From contig DASPMP010000236.1 of assembly GCA_035626995.1 (NCBI GenBank), positions 1 through 64,000 of the forward strand: 64,000 bases of DNA, read 5' to 3'. The notes below the pieces were generated by a model, which searched no databases, was not told where the DNA came from, and saw only the letters and a program-made list of their open reading frames with translations. Shown in pieces: positions 8,612 to 16,393 of the stretch. The stretch's first letter is position 1; the number at the start of each line of letters is the position of its first letter. Position numbers and translations under genes: made by a program. The DNA comes from DASPMP01 sp035626995 (GTDB lineage Bacteria; Gemmatimonadota; Gemmatimonadetes; Gemmatimonadales; Gemmatimonadaceae).

Positions 8612-8755
8612 GAAGGCCGGAGGACTCGGTGAACCGCAGCGGCTACGAACGCCCCCTCCGACGTTGCGTGAGCACCTCCGTGCACGTGACACACGGCCTG
8701 ACTTACTGCGGCCACCGATTGTCCAGCAATACTGCTGCGCTATAACACCCGAAAC

Positions 8756-8941
8756 TCAGGATACCCTTAGGGCGAGAAGCTCTTCGTCCCGCAGCGATCG
8801 CCATGAATCGGGATACGCCGTCAGGCGAACCGAGCTTTGCCCCCACTCGAAGATCAGCGTCGGGGGATCCACATCGTGCGCGGGCCCGACGATCTCGTAC
8901 ACCAGCACCATGCCCTGGTGCGGGTCATTCACCATTCTCAT
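8756..8941 (-). CDS. Small conserved-looking protein, function unknown
   Basis: About 61 residues from the ATG at 8941 (a second ATG is at 8935, and the frame is open to 9013). The C-terminal half reads like a real folded peptide: hydrophobic strands VLVYEIV and TLIFEWG, then RLTAYPDSWRSLRDEELLAL, with codon use similar to its neighbours. I do not recognise a family. No clear ribosome-binding site is visible. It lies in an otherwise gene-free gap between the App1-type and DUF5666-like genes, all on the minus strand. The flanking stretches 8612-8755 and 8942-9153 hold nothing else that I can support. Confidence 0.5.
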   Translation of the reverse strand: MRMVNDPHQGMVLVYEIVGPAHDVDPPTLIFEWGQSSVRLTAYPDSWRSLRDEELLALRVS

Positions 8942-9153
8942 TGCGCAGCGACGACGCGCGGCGGTCCGACGTTGCGATGGCCCGCTCGCACCCACCGTGT
9001 TCTGCGGTTCCACGGGACCTCTGGTTCGCGAGGAATCGTGATTCAGAACCAGCTGCGCCGTCGCAGGCGGATTCGATCCGCCGAGATAGCAGGCCGGGGA
9101 AACGAATGCTGTGTCGTGCGCCTGCGACGGATTGTGATAATTGTCACGCGCGC

Positions 9154-9765
9154 CTAGTTGAACTGCCGCAGCTCCACTCGCGTGTTGCTGATATACACGC
9201 CGTACAGCTGGACCGTGTCGCCGACGCGGAGATTCTGGAACCGCGTCCGGTCGGCGCTCGACACGTTGTACGGAAGCGAGACCGTTACGGAGACGTTGCT
9301 GCTCATGTTCAGCGTGAACAGGCCGTTCGTGCGGTCGATCTGGCCGACCGTGCCTCGGAGCAGTTGGACCGTCTCGTTGCCGACGGTGCCGGTAGTGCCG
9401 CCTGAGCCCGCCACCGGCTGCGTCACCGACACGGAGTCCGTGTAATAGCTGCCGTCCTGAAGCTGCTGCACGCGCGCATTGACCTGATCGCCGTTCTCGA
9501 GCGACGTCACGGCGTACACGCGGTTCTGGTATACCACGCGCGTGTTGTTGTCGAATCCCAGCGCGACATTCTGTCCGTTGCTCTGCTGCAGTGAAATCTG
9601 CTGCGAACGGGTGTCTACGCCGCGGACCGTGCCTGCGACCTGGCCGCCACCGCCGCCCAGGACACTGCCGAGGATTTCGCCCAGTTGGCCGGCTTGTGAA
9701 CAGGCACTCAGCGTCAGGATGGCGAACGCGGCTGCGGACGTCCGCGCCACTTGAATCATGCTCAT
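9154..9765 (-). CDS. Putative lipoprotein, DUF5666-like
   Basis: About 203 residues from ATG 9765, which has GGAGA 6 nt upstream; the longer open frame reaching 10038 overlaps the next gene and is Arg-rich shadow. Signal peptide with lipobox LSAC near residue 20. The mature protein has repeated beta-hairpin units of the DUF5666/OB type: VAGTVRGVDTRSQQISL, VVYQNRVYAVTSLENGDQV and, after a Gly/Thr linker, RGTVGQIDRTNGLFTL and LRVGDTVQLYGVY. The two copies suggest an internal duplication. It should sit in an envelope membrane. Function is unknown; such domains are thought to bind ions or ligands, but nothing here fixes that. Confidence 0.7.
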   Translation of the reverse strand: MSMIQVARTSAAAFAILTLSACSQAGQLGEILGSVLGGGGGQVAGTVRGVDTRSQQISLQQSNGQNVALGFDNNTRVVYQNRVYAVTSLENGDQVNARVQQLQDGSYYTDSVSVTQPVAGSGGTTGTVGNETVQLLRGTVGQIDRTNGLFTLNMSSNVSVTVSLPYNVSSADRTRFQNLRVGDTVQLYGVYISNTRVELRQFN

Positions 9766-9818
9766 GGATGTCTCCGGTTGAAGCCAGAGTACGAAGGGCA
9801 ATCCCGGTGCCCGATCCG

Positions 9819-10112
9819 TCAGCGCGAGTCGTTTCCTGCCATCAGTGCCGCTGCCGCCGCGCCCAGCGCCGGAAGGATTACAAGACTCCAGAAACCGAGC
9901 GCCCCGCGAATCGTGTCGCCGGCCGACCATTCCGATGGTGGAATCATCCCGACGGCGAGCGCGGCCAGCGATGCGATCAGGTAACCTGTGAGCGCGCCCC
10001 AGAACACCGCGCGTTGTCGGTGGCTGCGGTGTCGCCATCCATGCCCGAGCCAGAGGAACAGCGCGGGCACCACCAACAGGCCGATGAGCATCGCGAGGGT
10101 GCCGGCGCTCAT
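9819..10112 (-). CDS. Small three-helix membrane protein
   Basis: Protein of 97 residues consisting almost wholly of three hydrophobic helices: LAMLIGLLVVPALFLWL, WGALTGYLIASLAALAVGMI and LVILPALGAAAAALMA, joined by short basic loops (GHGWRHRSHRQRA). I do not recognise a family. Its ATG overlaps the stop of the PepSY-associated gene by 4 nt (ATGA), so the two are translationally coupled and probably act together in the inner membrane. Confidence 0.65.
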   Translation of the reverse strand: MSAGTLAMLIGLLVVPALFLWLGHGWRHRSHRQRAVFWGALTGYLIASLAALAVGMIPPSEWSAGDTIRGALGFWSLVILPALGAAAAALMAGNDSR

Positions 10113-10681
10113 GGCTCGCCTCCCTTCGCGGCAGGCCCGCGACGCAGCTTCGGCGCGAGCCAGAGCCAGACCCCAGTGATCAGGGTGATCACCAGCGCGA
10201 CCGCTCCGGCATCGCTGAGCAGGACGCCCCGCGAACCAAAAATCTCGCCGGAGTGCAACTTCTCGAGGAACGCGTCGCCGCGCGGGCCGATGTGCAGGAC
10301 GCTGCCACTCGTCAGGTCCACGGTCGCCTCTGTCGACGCGGAGTCCCGCAGCCGCACTTTCACAAAGCCGTCGCGGGGACGTACGTCCATCCGATCGATG
10401 GACGCAAAGTCGGGGGGGACGTCAGGACGCACGGCGCGCAGCGCAATCTCGCCAAGCTGCGCCAGTGGGAGCGCGTGCTCGAAGGCGCCGGTGGGTGCAT
10501 GTGCCACATCCGGCATCAGCCCGAGCCCGCGCTTGTGGTTGAGCAGGATCCCGGTGATCGAGATCGCCGTGAGGATGACCGTGAAGAGAATTCCCAGCCA
10601 GAGATGCGCGTGGAATGCGCCACGAGTAAGGTTGTTTCGTCGGCGCTCCGGACGGCGCGCAACCGGCGGTGATTCGCTCAT
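10109..10681 (-). CDS. PepSY-associated transmembrane (PepSY_TM-like) protein
   Basis: Protein of 190 residues. Basic N-terminus, then a membrane helix (FHAHLWLGILFTVILTAISI, about 23-43) followed by TGILLNHKRGLG, the hallmark region of PepSY-associated TM proteins. An extracytoplasmic part of about 100 residues follows (with the strand pattern DGFVKVRLRDSASTEATVDL and LHSGEIFG), then a second helix (AVALVITLITGVWLWLAP) and a basic tail. Relatives are often near iron-siderophore uptake or reductase genes; no such gene is visible here. It is shorter than full PepSY_TM proteins, with two rather than four helices. It is divergent from the PstS-like gene, with 23 nt between the starts. Confidence 0.75.
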   Translation of the reverse strand: MSESPPVARRPERRRNNLTRGAFHAHLWLGILFTVILTAISITGILLNHKRGLGLMPDVAHAPTGAFEHALPLAQLGEIALRAVRPDVPPDFASIDRMDVRPRDGFVKVRLRDSASTEATVDLTSGSVLHIGPRGDAFLEKLHSGEIFGSRGVLLSDAGAVALVITLITGVWLWLAPKLRRGPAAKGGEP

Positions 10682-10704
10682 CAGACTCGTTGGAGGGAAA
10701 CGGC

Positions 10705-11532
10705 GTGCGTTCGCTCAACGTAACTACGGTGTTCGCGGCCTCGACGTTGGTCCTGCTGGCGTGTGCGGACACGCAACCGCCCGCACCGGCAATACGCGTC
10801 GACGGCTCGCCGGGCGTGCTGCCGCTCGTCCAGGCGCTCGCCGGCGCATACACCGGCAGTGACGCCGCAACCGTCACACTGGCGAGCGGACTGGGGTCGT
10901 CGGCACGGGCGGCCGCGGTCGAAGACAGCACCATCGACATCGCGATGGCCAGCCACGGCATTGATACCGCCGATCTCTCGCGACGGGGACTCGTGGCGCA
11001 CGAGATCGCACGCACCGCGGTTGTCTTCGCGGTGAACGCCGGCGTGAACCTGCCCGGTCTCACGCGTTCGCAGGTCTGCGACATCATCGCCGGACGCGCA
11101 GCAAACTGGAACCGGTTCCGCGCGGGAAACGTGCCCATCGTTCCGCTGATGCGTCCCGCGACTGAAGTGGATGCCGAAGTCGCACTGGCGCATGTGTCCT
11201 GCCTCCGAGGATTGCAGCATGGCGGACGTGTTCAGCTCATCGAGCGTCCCGATTCCATGGCATCTGCGCTCGCGGCGACGCCGGGTGCATTCGGCGTCAC
11301 CTCGGCAACGATGGTCGAGCAAAGCCAGGGACGAATCCGCGCCCTCTCACTCGACGGCGTGACGCCCTCGCGCGAAAACGTCCAGTCCCAGGCCTATCCC
11401 CTCCTGCGAAGCTCGTACTTGATCGCGCGGGCAGACCCCGGTGCTGCGGTGGCCCGCTTCCTCGAATTTGTCCGCGATACGGCTGGCGCGCGCATTATCG
11501 CCGCGAACGGGGCGGTTCCGGTGACACGATGA
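10705..11532 (+). CDS. PstS-like substrate-binding lipoprotein
   Basis: About 275 residues from GTG 10705, which has GGAGG 8 nt upstream; an ATG at 10669 lies inside the divergent gene and is less likely. Lipobox LLAC near residue 20. The mature part follows the plan of phosphate-type periplasmic binding proteins: IRVDGSPGVLPLVQALAGAY at the start of lobe 1, LASGLGSSARAAAVEDSTIDIAMAS (the Ser/Gly anion-binding loop), then LTRSQVCDIIAGRAANWNRF, a typical PstS segment. No pst permease or phoU gene is near, so it may serve a remote transporter or a sensory role. ATGA links its end to the next open frame. Confidence 0.75.
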   Translation: MRSLNVTTVFAASTLVLLACADTQPPAPAIRVDGSPGVLPLVQALAGAYTGSDAATVTLASGLGSSARAAAVEDSTIDIAMASHGIDTADLSRRGLVAHEIARTAVVFAVNAGVNLPGLTRSQVCDIIAGRAANWNRFRAGNVPIVPLMRPATEVDAEVALAHVSCLRGLQHGGRVQLIERPDSMASALAATPGAFGVTSATMVEQSQGRIRALSLDGVTPSRENVQSQAYPLLRSSYLIARADPGAAVARFLEFVRDTAGARIIAANGAVPVTR

Positions 11533-11579
11533 CGCGCCGGACGAAATGGCTGCACGCTTTGTGCACGAGAAAACAGGCC

Positions 11580-11990
11580 ATGAACCTCGTATTCCGGACA
11601 TTGGCGCTGTCCTTCGCACTCGTCGCGGTGTCGGCGGCAGGCGCGGACGCGCAAACTTACCCGAACGTGGATACGCCGTTTGCGATCGCGGACGGCGACA
11701 CGGTGCAGCTCCTGATACGATTCATGAACGATGGCGGGCCCGCAGCGCGTCGTGCGGGCAAGCGGCTGGACCTCGTGTATGCCACGCGGATACCGGCGTC
11801 GAACGCCGCCGCGCGCCGCGCGCAGGCGGATCGCGCAGCGCAAGTGCTCGGACCGCAGGCGGTCGAGCTGGGCGTCCGTTACATGTCGCTCGGGATCTGT
11901 GATACGCGCTCGTGCGCTGAGCGGAAAGACCCGCCGGCGGACTGGTACCTCTATGAGCGCACCAACACGGGATGGAAGCGGGTGCCATGA
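11580..11990 (+). CDS. Exported protein of unknown function
   Basis: About 136 residues from ATG 11580. It starts with a clean Sec signal peptide (LALSFALVAVSAAGADAQ, cleavage after ADAQ). The frame also holds an ATG at 11529 that overlaps the stop of the PstS-like gene (ATGA) and would add 17 residues before the signal; that could be the coupled start, at the cost of an unusually long n-region. The mature part has a helical Ala/Arg-rich middle (PAARRAGKRLDLVYATRI, NAAARRAQADRAAQVL) and two Cys residues (GICDTRSC), then WYLYERTNTGWKRVP. I recognise no family. Confidence 0.6.
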   Translation: MNLVFRTLALSFALVAVSAAGADAQTYPNVDTPFAIADGDTVQLLIRFMNDGGPAARRAGKRLDLVYATRIPASNAAARRAQADRAAQVLGPQAVELGVRYMSLGICDTRSCAERKDPPADWYLYERTNTGWKRVP

Positions 11991-12144
11991 CCTCGTCTCG
12001 GCATGACATGAGACGACACGTCGCCTACTTTCATTTGATAACTCCAACCGTGTTTCGGTAGCCATCAGCACGACGATCGACAACCCGCTCCTCCGCGAGT
12101 GGACCGGCCCCTATGGCGGCGTTCCGCCATTCGATGAGATCCGC

Positions 12145-14142
12145 GTGGCGCACTTCGAGCAGGCGCTCGAGGCGGCCATGCAGGAGAACCTCGACGAGAT
12201 CGATCGTATCGCGCGCGATCCCGCCACCCCCACATTCGACAACACAATCGCCGCGCAGGAACGCGCCGGCCGGACGGCGTCCCGGGTCTTTGCGATCTAC
12301 AGCGTCTGGGCAGGGACGATGAGCACTCCGGAGTTCCAGGCGGTCGAGCGGAAGATGGCCCCTCGCATCGCCGGCTTCTCCGACAAGATCACGCAGAACG
12401 CGGCGCTGTTCCAGCGCATCGAGACCGTGTATGACGGACGTGAGCACGCGGGCCTCACGTCGGAGCAGCAGCGCCTCGCGTGGCTGTACCACACGACGTT
12501 CGTGCGCGCCGGTGCACGCCTGGATGCCCGGGGCAAGCAGCGTGTCGCTGCCATCAACGAGGAGCTCGCGGGGCTGTTCACCCGATTCAGCCAGAACATC
12601 CTCGCCGATGAGACCAACCTCTGGCTGCTCATCGAACGCGAAGCAGATCTCGACGGTCTCCCGCCATTCGCACGTGAGGCCGCGGCGGCTGCGGCGGTGC
12701 AGAAAGGACTGTCCGGGAAATGGGTCATCGCGAATACGCGGTCGGCGATGGAGCCATTCCTGACCTTCTCACACCGGCGGGAGCTGCGGGAACAGGCATG
12801 GCGCATGTTCGTGAATCGTGGTGATAACGGCGGCGATCATGATAACAAGTCGATCATCAGCCGTGTCCTCGCGCTGCGCTCCGAGCGCGCAAAACTCCTG
12901 GGATTCCCGACGCATGCCCACTGGCGTCTCGAGAACACCATGGCGCGGACGCCTGAACGCGCCATTCAGCTCATGGAAGAGGTCTGGCGGCCGGCGGTCG
13001 CGCGGGTCCGTGAGGAAGTCGCCGACATGCAGGATATTGCCGACCGGGAAGGCGATGGCCTCCGCATCGAGCCGTGGGATTACCGGTACTACGCGGAGAA
13101 GGTGCGCCGCGCGCGGTACGAGCTCGACGAGAACGAGATCAAGCCGTATCTGCAGCTCGACCGGTTGCGCGAGGGGATGTTCTGGGTGGCAGGGCAGTTG
13201 TTCAACTTCGAGTTCCGCGCCATCAACGACGTGCCGGTGTACCATCCCGACGTCCGCGTGTGGGAGGTGATCGACCGGGACACGAAAAAACACATCGGGC
13301 TCTGGTACTTCGATCCGTACACGCGCCAGGGAAAGCGGTCCGGCGCATGGATGGATGCCTATCGGTCGCAGGAACGCTTCGACCGCCCGGTGACCACCAT
13401 CGTGTCCAACAACTCGAACTTCCTGAAAGGAAAGCCGGGTGAACCGGTCCTGATTTCATGGGACGATGCCACCACGCTCTTTCACGAGTTCGGCCACGCC
13501 GTGCACGGGCTCGCGTCGAATGTGAGTTACCCGTCACTCTCGGGGACAGCCGTGCCGCGCGACTACGTGGAATTTCCGTCGCAGCTGCTCGAGCATTGGC
13601 TGGCGACGCCGGAAGTGCTGCAGCGTTTCGCGCGCCACTATGAGACGGACGAGCCGATTCCGGCCGCGCTCGTGGAACGCATCGAGCGCGCCGCGACCTT
13701 CAACGAAGGCTTCGCGACGACGGAATACCTGTCCGCTGCGCTCGTGGACATGAAGCTGCACCTTGCCGGCGATCGCGCCATCGACGCCGAGGTCTTCGAG
13801 CGGGAAACACTCGCCGAGCTGGGAATGCCTCCGGAAATCGTCATGCGGCACCGGACCCCGCAGTTCCTGCATGTTTTTTCCAGCGATAGCTACTCGGCGG
13901 GGTACTACAGCTACCTCTGGAGCGACGTGATCACCGCGGATTCCTTCGGCGCGTTCACCGACGCGGGGAGCGCATTCGACAAGGCCGTCTCGGCGAGACT
14001 GCACCGGTTGTTATCGCTCGGAAACACGGTGGATCCGGCCGATGCGTATCGGGAATTCCGGGGGCGGGATCCGCGGATCGAGGCCCTGATGCGCAAACGC
14101 GGCTTCGGTCAGCCCATGGCCGCCGAAGCCGCGTCATCATAG
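12145..14142 (+). CDS. M3 family oligopeptidase (Dcp/OpdA-like), N-terminus unclear
   Basis: Zinc oligopeptidase of the M3A type, 665 residues from GTG 12145. The zinc site HEFGH is at 447-451; other family blocks are GAWMDAYRSQ, TIVSNNSNFL and DSYSAGYYSYLWSDVI. Such enzymes trim peptides of about 5-20 residues in the cytoplasm. The start is odd. Codons from 12061 onwards encode a segment that matches the family N-terminus (NPLLREWTGPYGG, VPPFDEIRV), yet no ATG, GTG or TTG occurs in frame between the stop at 12004 and GTG 12145. Either a rare start is used, a base is missing near 12052-12060 (which would join GTG 12050), or the conserved segment is untranslated. Expected full length is about 690 residues. 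Confidence 0.9.
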   Translation: MAHFEQALEAAMQENLDEIDRIARDPATPTFDNTIAAQERAGRTASRVFAIYSVWAGTMSTPEFQAVERKMAPRIAGFSDKITQNAALFQRIETVYDGREHAGLTSEQQRLAWLYHTTFVRAGARLDARGKQRVAAINEELAGLFTRFSQNILADETNLWLLIEREADLDGLPPFAREAAAAAAVQKGLSGKWVIANTRSAMEPFLTFSHRRELREQAWRMFVNRGDNGGDHDNKSIISRVLALRSERAKLLGFPTHAHWRLENTMARTPERAIQLMEEVWRPAVARVREEVADMQDIADREGDGLRIEPWDYRYYAEKVRRARYELDENEIKPYLQLDRLREGMFWVAGQLFNFEFRAINDVPVYHPDVRVWEVIDRDTKKHIGLWYFDPYTRQGKRSGAWMDAYRSQERFDRPVTTIVSNNSNFLKGKPGEPVLISWDDATTLFHEFGHAVHGLASNVSYPSLSGTAVPRDYVEFPSQLLEHWLATPEVLQRFARHYETDEPIPAALVERIERAATFNEGFATTEYLSAALVDMKLHLAGDRAIDAEVFERETLAELGMPPEIVMRHRTPQFLHVFSSDSYSAGYYSYLWSDVITADSFGAFTDAGSAFDKAVSARLHRLLSLGNTVDPADAYREFRGRDPRIEALMRKRGFGQPMAAEAASS

Positions 14143-14150
14143 CGGCGGAG

Positions 14151-14369
14151 TTACTTCCAGGAACCCGCTTCGCGCAGCTGTTCGACGGATCCCGGTGCGA
14201 TCGAAATCATGTGGTCGCAATCCGGGCAGACGTCCACCATGACGTCCTGCACCACGAGTCGCGTCCGCGCGAGGGCAACATTCCGCAGCGTCAGCCGAGA
14301 ACGCACCACCCGGTTGCAGCGCGGGCAGGTGTTGGTCATCAGGTCGCCGACTTTCAGGGTTGCAATCAT
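14151..14369 (-). CDS. YgiT-type zinc-finger protein
   Basis: Protein of 72 residues from ATG 14369, with GGAG about 8 nt upstream. Two CxxC pairs (CPRC near residue 15 and CPDC near 48) are spaced as in YgiT/MqsA-type zinc ribbons, ending in EQLREAGSWK. No helix-turn-helix domain follows, and there is no toxin-like gene beside it, so there is no basis for calling it an antitoxin. Open frame continues upstream to 14543, but that part overlaps the start of the divergent pseudokinase gene. It converges on the M3 peptidase with 8 nt between stops. Confidence 0.65.
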   Translation of the reverse strand: MIATLKVGDLMTNTCPRCNRVVRSRLTLRNVALARTRLVVQDVMVDVCPDCDHMISIAPGSVEQLREAGSWK

Positions 14370-14512
14370 TGCAGGCTCCAGGTGGAAAGCGCTCATTCTG
14401 CGTGCAAGGGCCCTACGGACGGGTTCGTGGGAAAGATTCAGCGCAGAAGTCGCGGCGGCACAAATCGCGCACTGCGAACTGGTCGGTGACACGCCCGACC
14501 GGAGCCCCAGGA

Positions 14513-16318
14513 ATGACGCAGCAGACGCTGGATCTCGATACACTCAACGACGAATACGAAATCCTCGGCGAGCTCGCCGCACGGGATGACGCGCGGACGA
14601 TGATCGCGCGTCGCAAGGATTCCGGCGCTGACGTGCAGATCACCGTCGTCACCACTCCCGAGGGAGACGAAGGCAATGCGCTGAGCCATCTGGCCAGCGA
14701 CACGAAGCGATTGATGCAGGTACGCCACCGCAGCGTGATGCCCCTTGTCGACGCGCGTTGGGTCGGTACGGATGCGTTCGCCATGGTAAGCGAGCGGGTG
14801 CATTTGCCGACGCTCGCCGATGTGCTGCTGCGGCGCGACGAAGGGTTCGCGTGCCCGCGGGTCGCGCTCATCCTGCAGGAAATCAACGCAGCGCTCGAAT
14901 GGGCCCGTGCGGAAAAGATCGTCCACCGTGGCGTGAATCTCGACACGATCTATCTAGAGCCTGGCAGCGATCGCGTACTTCTGTCGTTCGCGATGCGCCC
15001 ACTGCCACTGGCGGAGATGCCCGGCCCCGATAGCGATGCGCGGACGATCGCAACGCTCGCGCGCGCGATGCTCACCCGCAGCGTCGCGGACCCTGAGCGC
15101 GACAGCCTGCCATTGGGCGAGGTCCGGCCCGGACTCCCGGACCGGCTGATCGAGCAGACGGAGCAGATCCTCCAGCTCGATCGCAACAGCACCGTGCCGG
15201 ACATGTCCGAGTACATCGCCATCGTCGCGATGTCGGACAACCTGAAGCGCAGCGAAATGGAATGCGCGGAAACGACGCGGAAACTGCTGGATGAAGAACG
15301 GGTCGCGCGCGACAAGCTCGAAGCGGAGCGCGTCGCCGCCGAGCAGGCGGCAGCTGAACAGGCGAGGCTCTTTCACGACGAGCGGGAACAGTTTGCTCGC
15401 GAGCGCGAGAAGATGCTGGCCGAAATCGCCAGGGAACGCGACAACGTTGCCCGTGAGCGCGCGCTACTCGAGCAGGAGCGCTCGGAACACGAACGAGATC
15501 GCGCGTTGTTGCTGCAAGAGCGCGAAGAGCACAAGCGCTGGGCGGACGACGTCGAGCGCGCCTTCAAGGCACAACAGGAAGCATTCGCCGCCGAACAGGC
15601 GGCACTGCGCGAACAAGCGGCGCGGTATGCGGAAACGGATACACACCCCAGACCCGCCGCGGCCCTTCCCGCGGTGGCGTTCCCGGAACGACCGGAGCCG
15701 GCGCGCTACAAACCCGAGTGGCAACGGTCCGCGGCGCGCATGTGGGGACGCCGGCCAAGGCTGCATTGGAACAAGCGCTGGAATGTGCCGGCAGCTGCCC
15801 TCGGCCTCATACTGCTCATCGCGGTCGCGGCGCTCGCGATCTCTGGCAATGATTCGCCTCGTCAGACGGCAGCGGCGCCCGCCGTCGCGGGCACGAGAGT
15901 GGTCGATTCCGTGGCTGGAGGTTTGGCGACAGCGCCGAATCCAACCCCAGCGTCTGGAGGGGTGGGTATCCCGCAGGACTTCATCAACAGCGTAGGCGGG
16001 CAGCGCGCGTCTGGCGTGCCTGCGGACTTCCTGGCAGGGGTTGCCGCGCGCCAGGCAGCTTCTTCCAATGAGGCGTCGGCGCCGGCAGCGAGGCCCCCAG
16101 TGCCTCGCAGGACTATCCCCGCACCAAGCCGACCGGCGCCGACCGCGGCGCCCACCACGGCGCTCCCACGGCCCACAGACACTGCCCGGCGGGACACGCT
16201 TTCGGCACCGGTAGTGCCGCCTGTAACGTCACCCGTGGTTTTTCCGCCGGTCGATTCCCTGATCCGCAGGGACACGGCGCTTCGTCCACGTCCCGACACC
16301 ATCCCGAACCACCTGTAA
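14513..16318 (+). CDS. Membrane-anchored pseudokinase with long coiled coil
   Basis: Protein of 601 residues from ATG 14513 (weak site CAGGA just upstream). Residues about 12-240 follow a Ser/Thr-kinase fold but lack the catalytic set: the HRD loop reads HRGVNLDTIYL at 138-148 (Asp, Lys and Asn all replaced), the DFG position reads LSFA, and no VAIK lysine is seen (VQITVVTT). Residues about 245-385 are a highly charged coiled coil rich in Glu, Arg and Ala. One membrane helix follows at about 423-444 (VPAAALGLILLIAVAALAIS), then a Pro/Ala/Thr-rich tail of about 155 residues, presumably outside the membrane. This suggests a scaffold or signal-transmission protein, not an enzyme. A short hairpin follows it, then the diguanylate cyclase gene. 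Confidence 0.8.
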   Translation: MTQQTLDLDTLNDEYEILGELAARDDARTMIARRKDSGADVQITVVTTPEGDEGNALSHLASDTKRLMQVRHRSVMPLVDARWVGTDAFAMVSERVHLPTLADVLLRRDEGFACPRVALILQEINAALEWARAEKIVHRGVNLDTIYLEPGSDRVLLSFAMRPLPLAEMPGPDSDARTIATLARAMLTRSVADPERDSLPLGEVRPGLPDRLIEQTEQILQLDRNSTVPDMSEYIAIVAMSDNLKRSEMECAETTRKLLDEERVARDKLEAERVAAEQAAAEQARLFHDEREQFAREREKMLAEIARERDNVARERALLEQERSEHERDRALLLQEREEHKRWADDVERAFKAQQEAFAAEQAALREQAARYAETDTHPRPAAALPAVAFPERPEPARYKPEWQRSAARMWGRRPRLHWNKRWNVPAAALGLILLIAVAALAISGNDSPRQTAAAPAVAGTRVVDSVAGGLATAPNPTPASGGVGIPQDFINSVGGQRASGVPADFLAGVAARQAASSNEASAPAARPPVPRRTIPAPSRPAPTAAPTTALPRPTDTARRDTLSAPVVPPVTSPVVFPPVDSLIRRDTALRPRPDTIPNHL

Positions 16319-16353
16319 TTGGCGTGTTTCGACGGGTTCGGGGTCTGAGCGCA

Positions 16354-16372
16354 GCCGGGATCGTTTCCCGGC
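16354..16372 (+). terminator. Hairpin between pseudokinase and GGDEF genes
   Basis: Inverted repeat GCCGGGA (16354-16360) and TCCCGGC (16366-16372) with a 5-nt loop, 36 nt after the pseudokinase stop and 22 nt before the next start. No U-run follows, so termination is only a possibility. Confidence 0.4.
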
Positions 16373-16393
16373 AGCCCTTCCTGTCGTCTTTGG

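Noticed and set aside
8610..9041. Plus-strand open frame, with a TTGTCC-N16-TATAAC promoter-like pair at 8719-8746
   Set aside because: The translation is Arg/Ser-rich shadow without folded-looking segments, and no plus-strand gene follows; the promoter match is probably chance.
14151..14369. MqsA-type antitoxin
   Set aside because: Only the zinc-ribbon part is present, with no helix-turn-helix and no toxin gene beside it.
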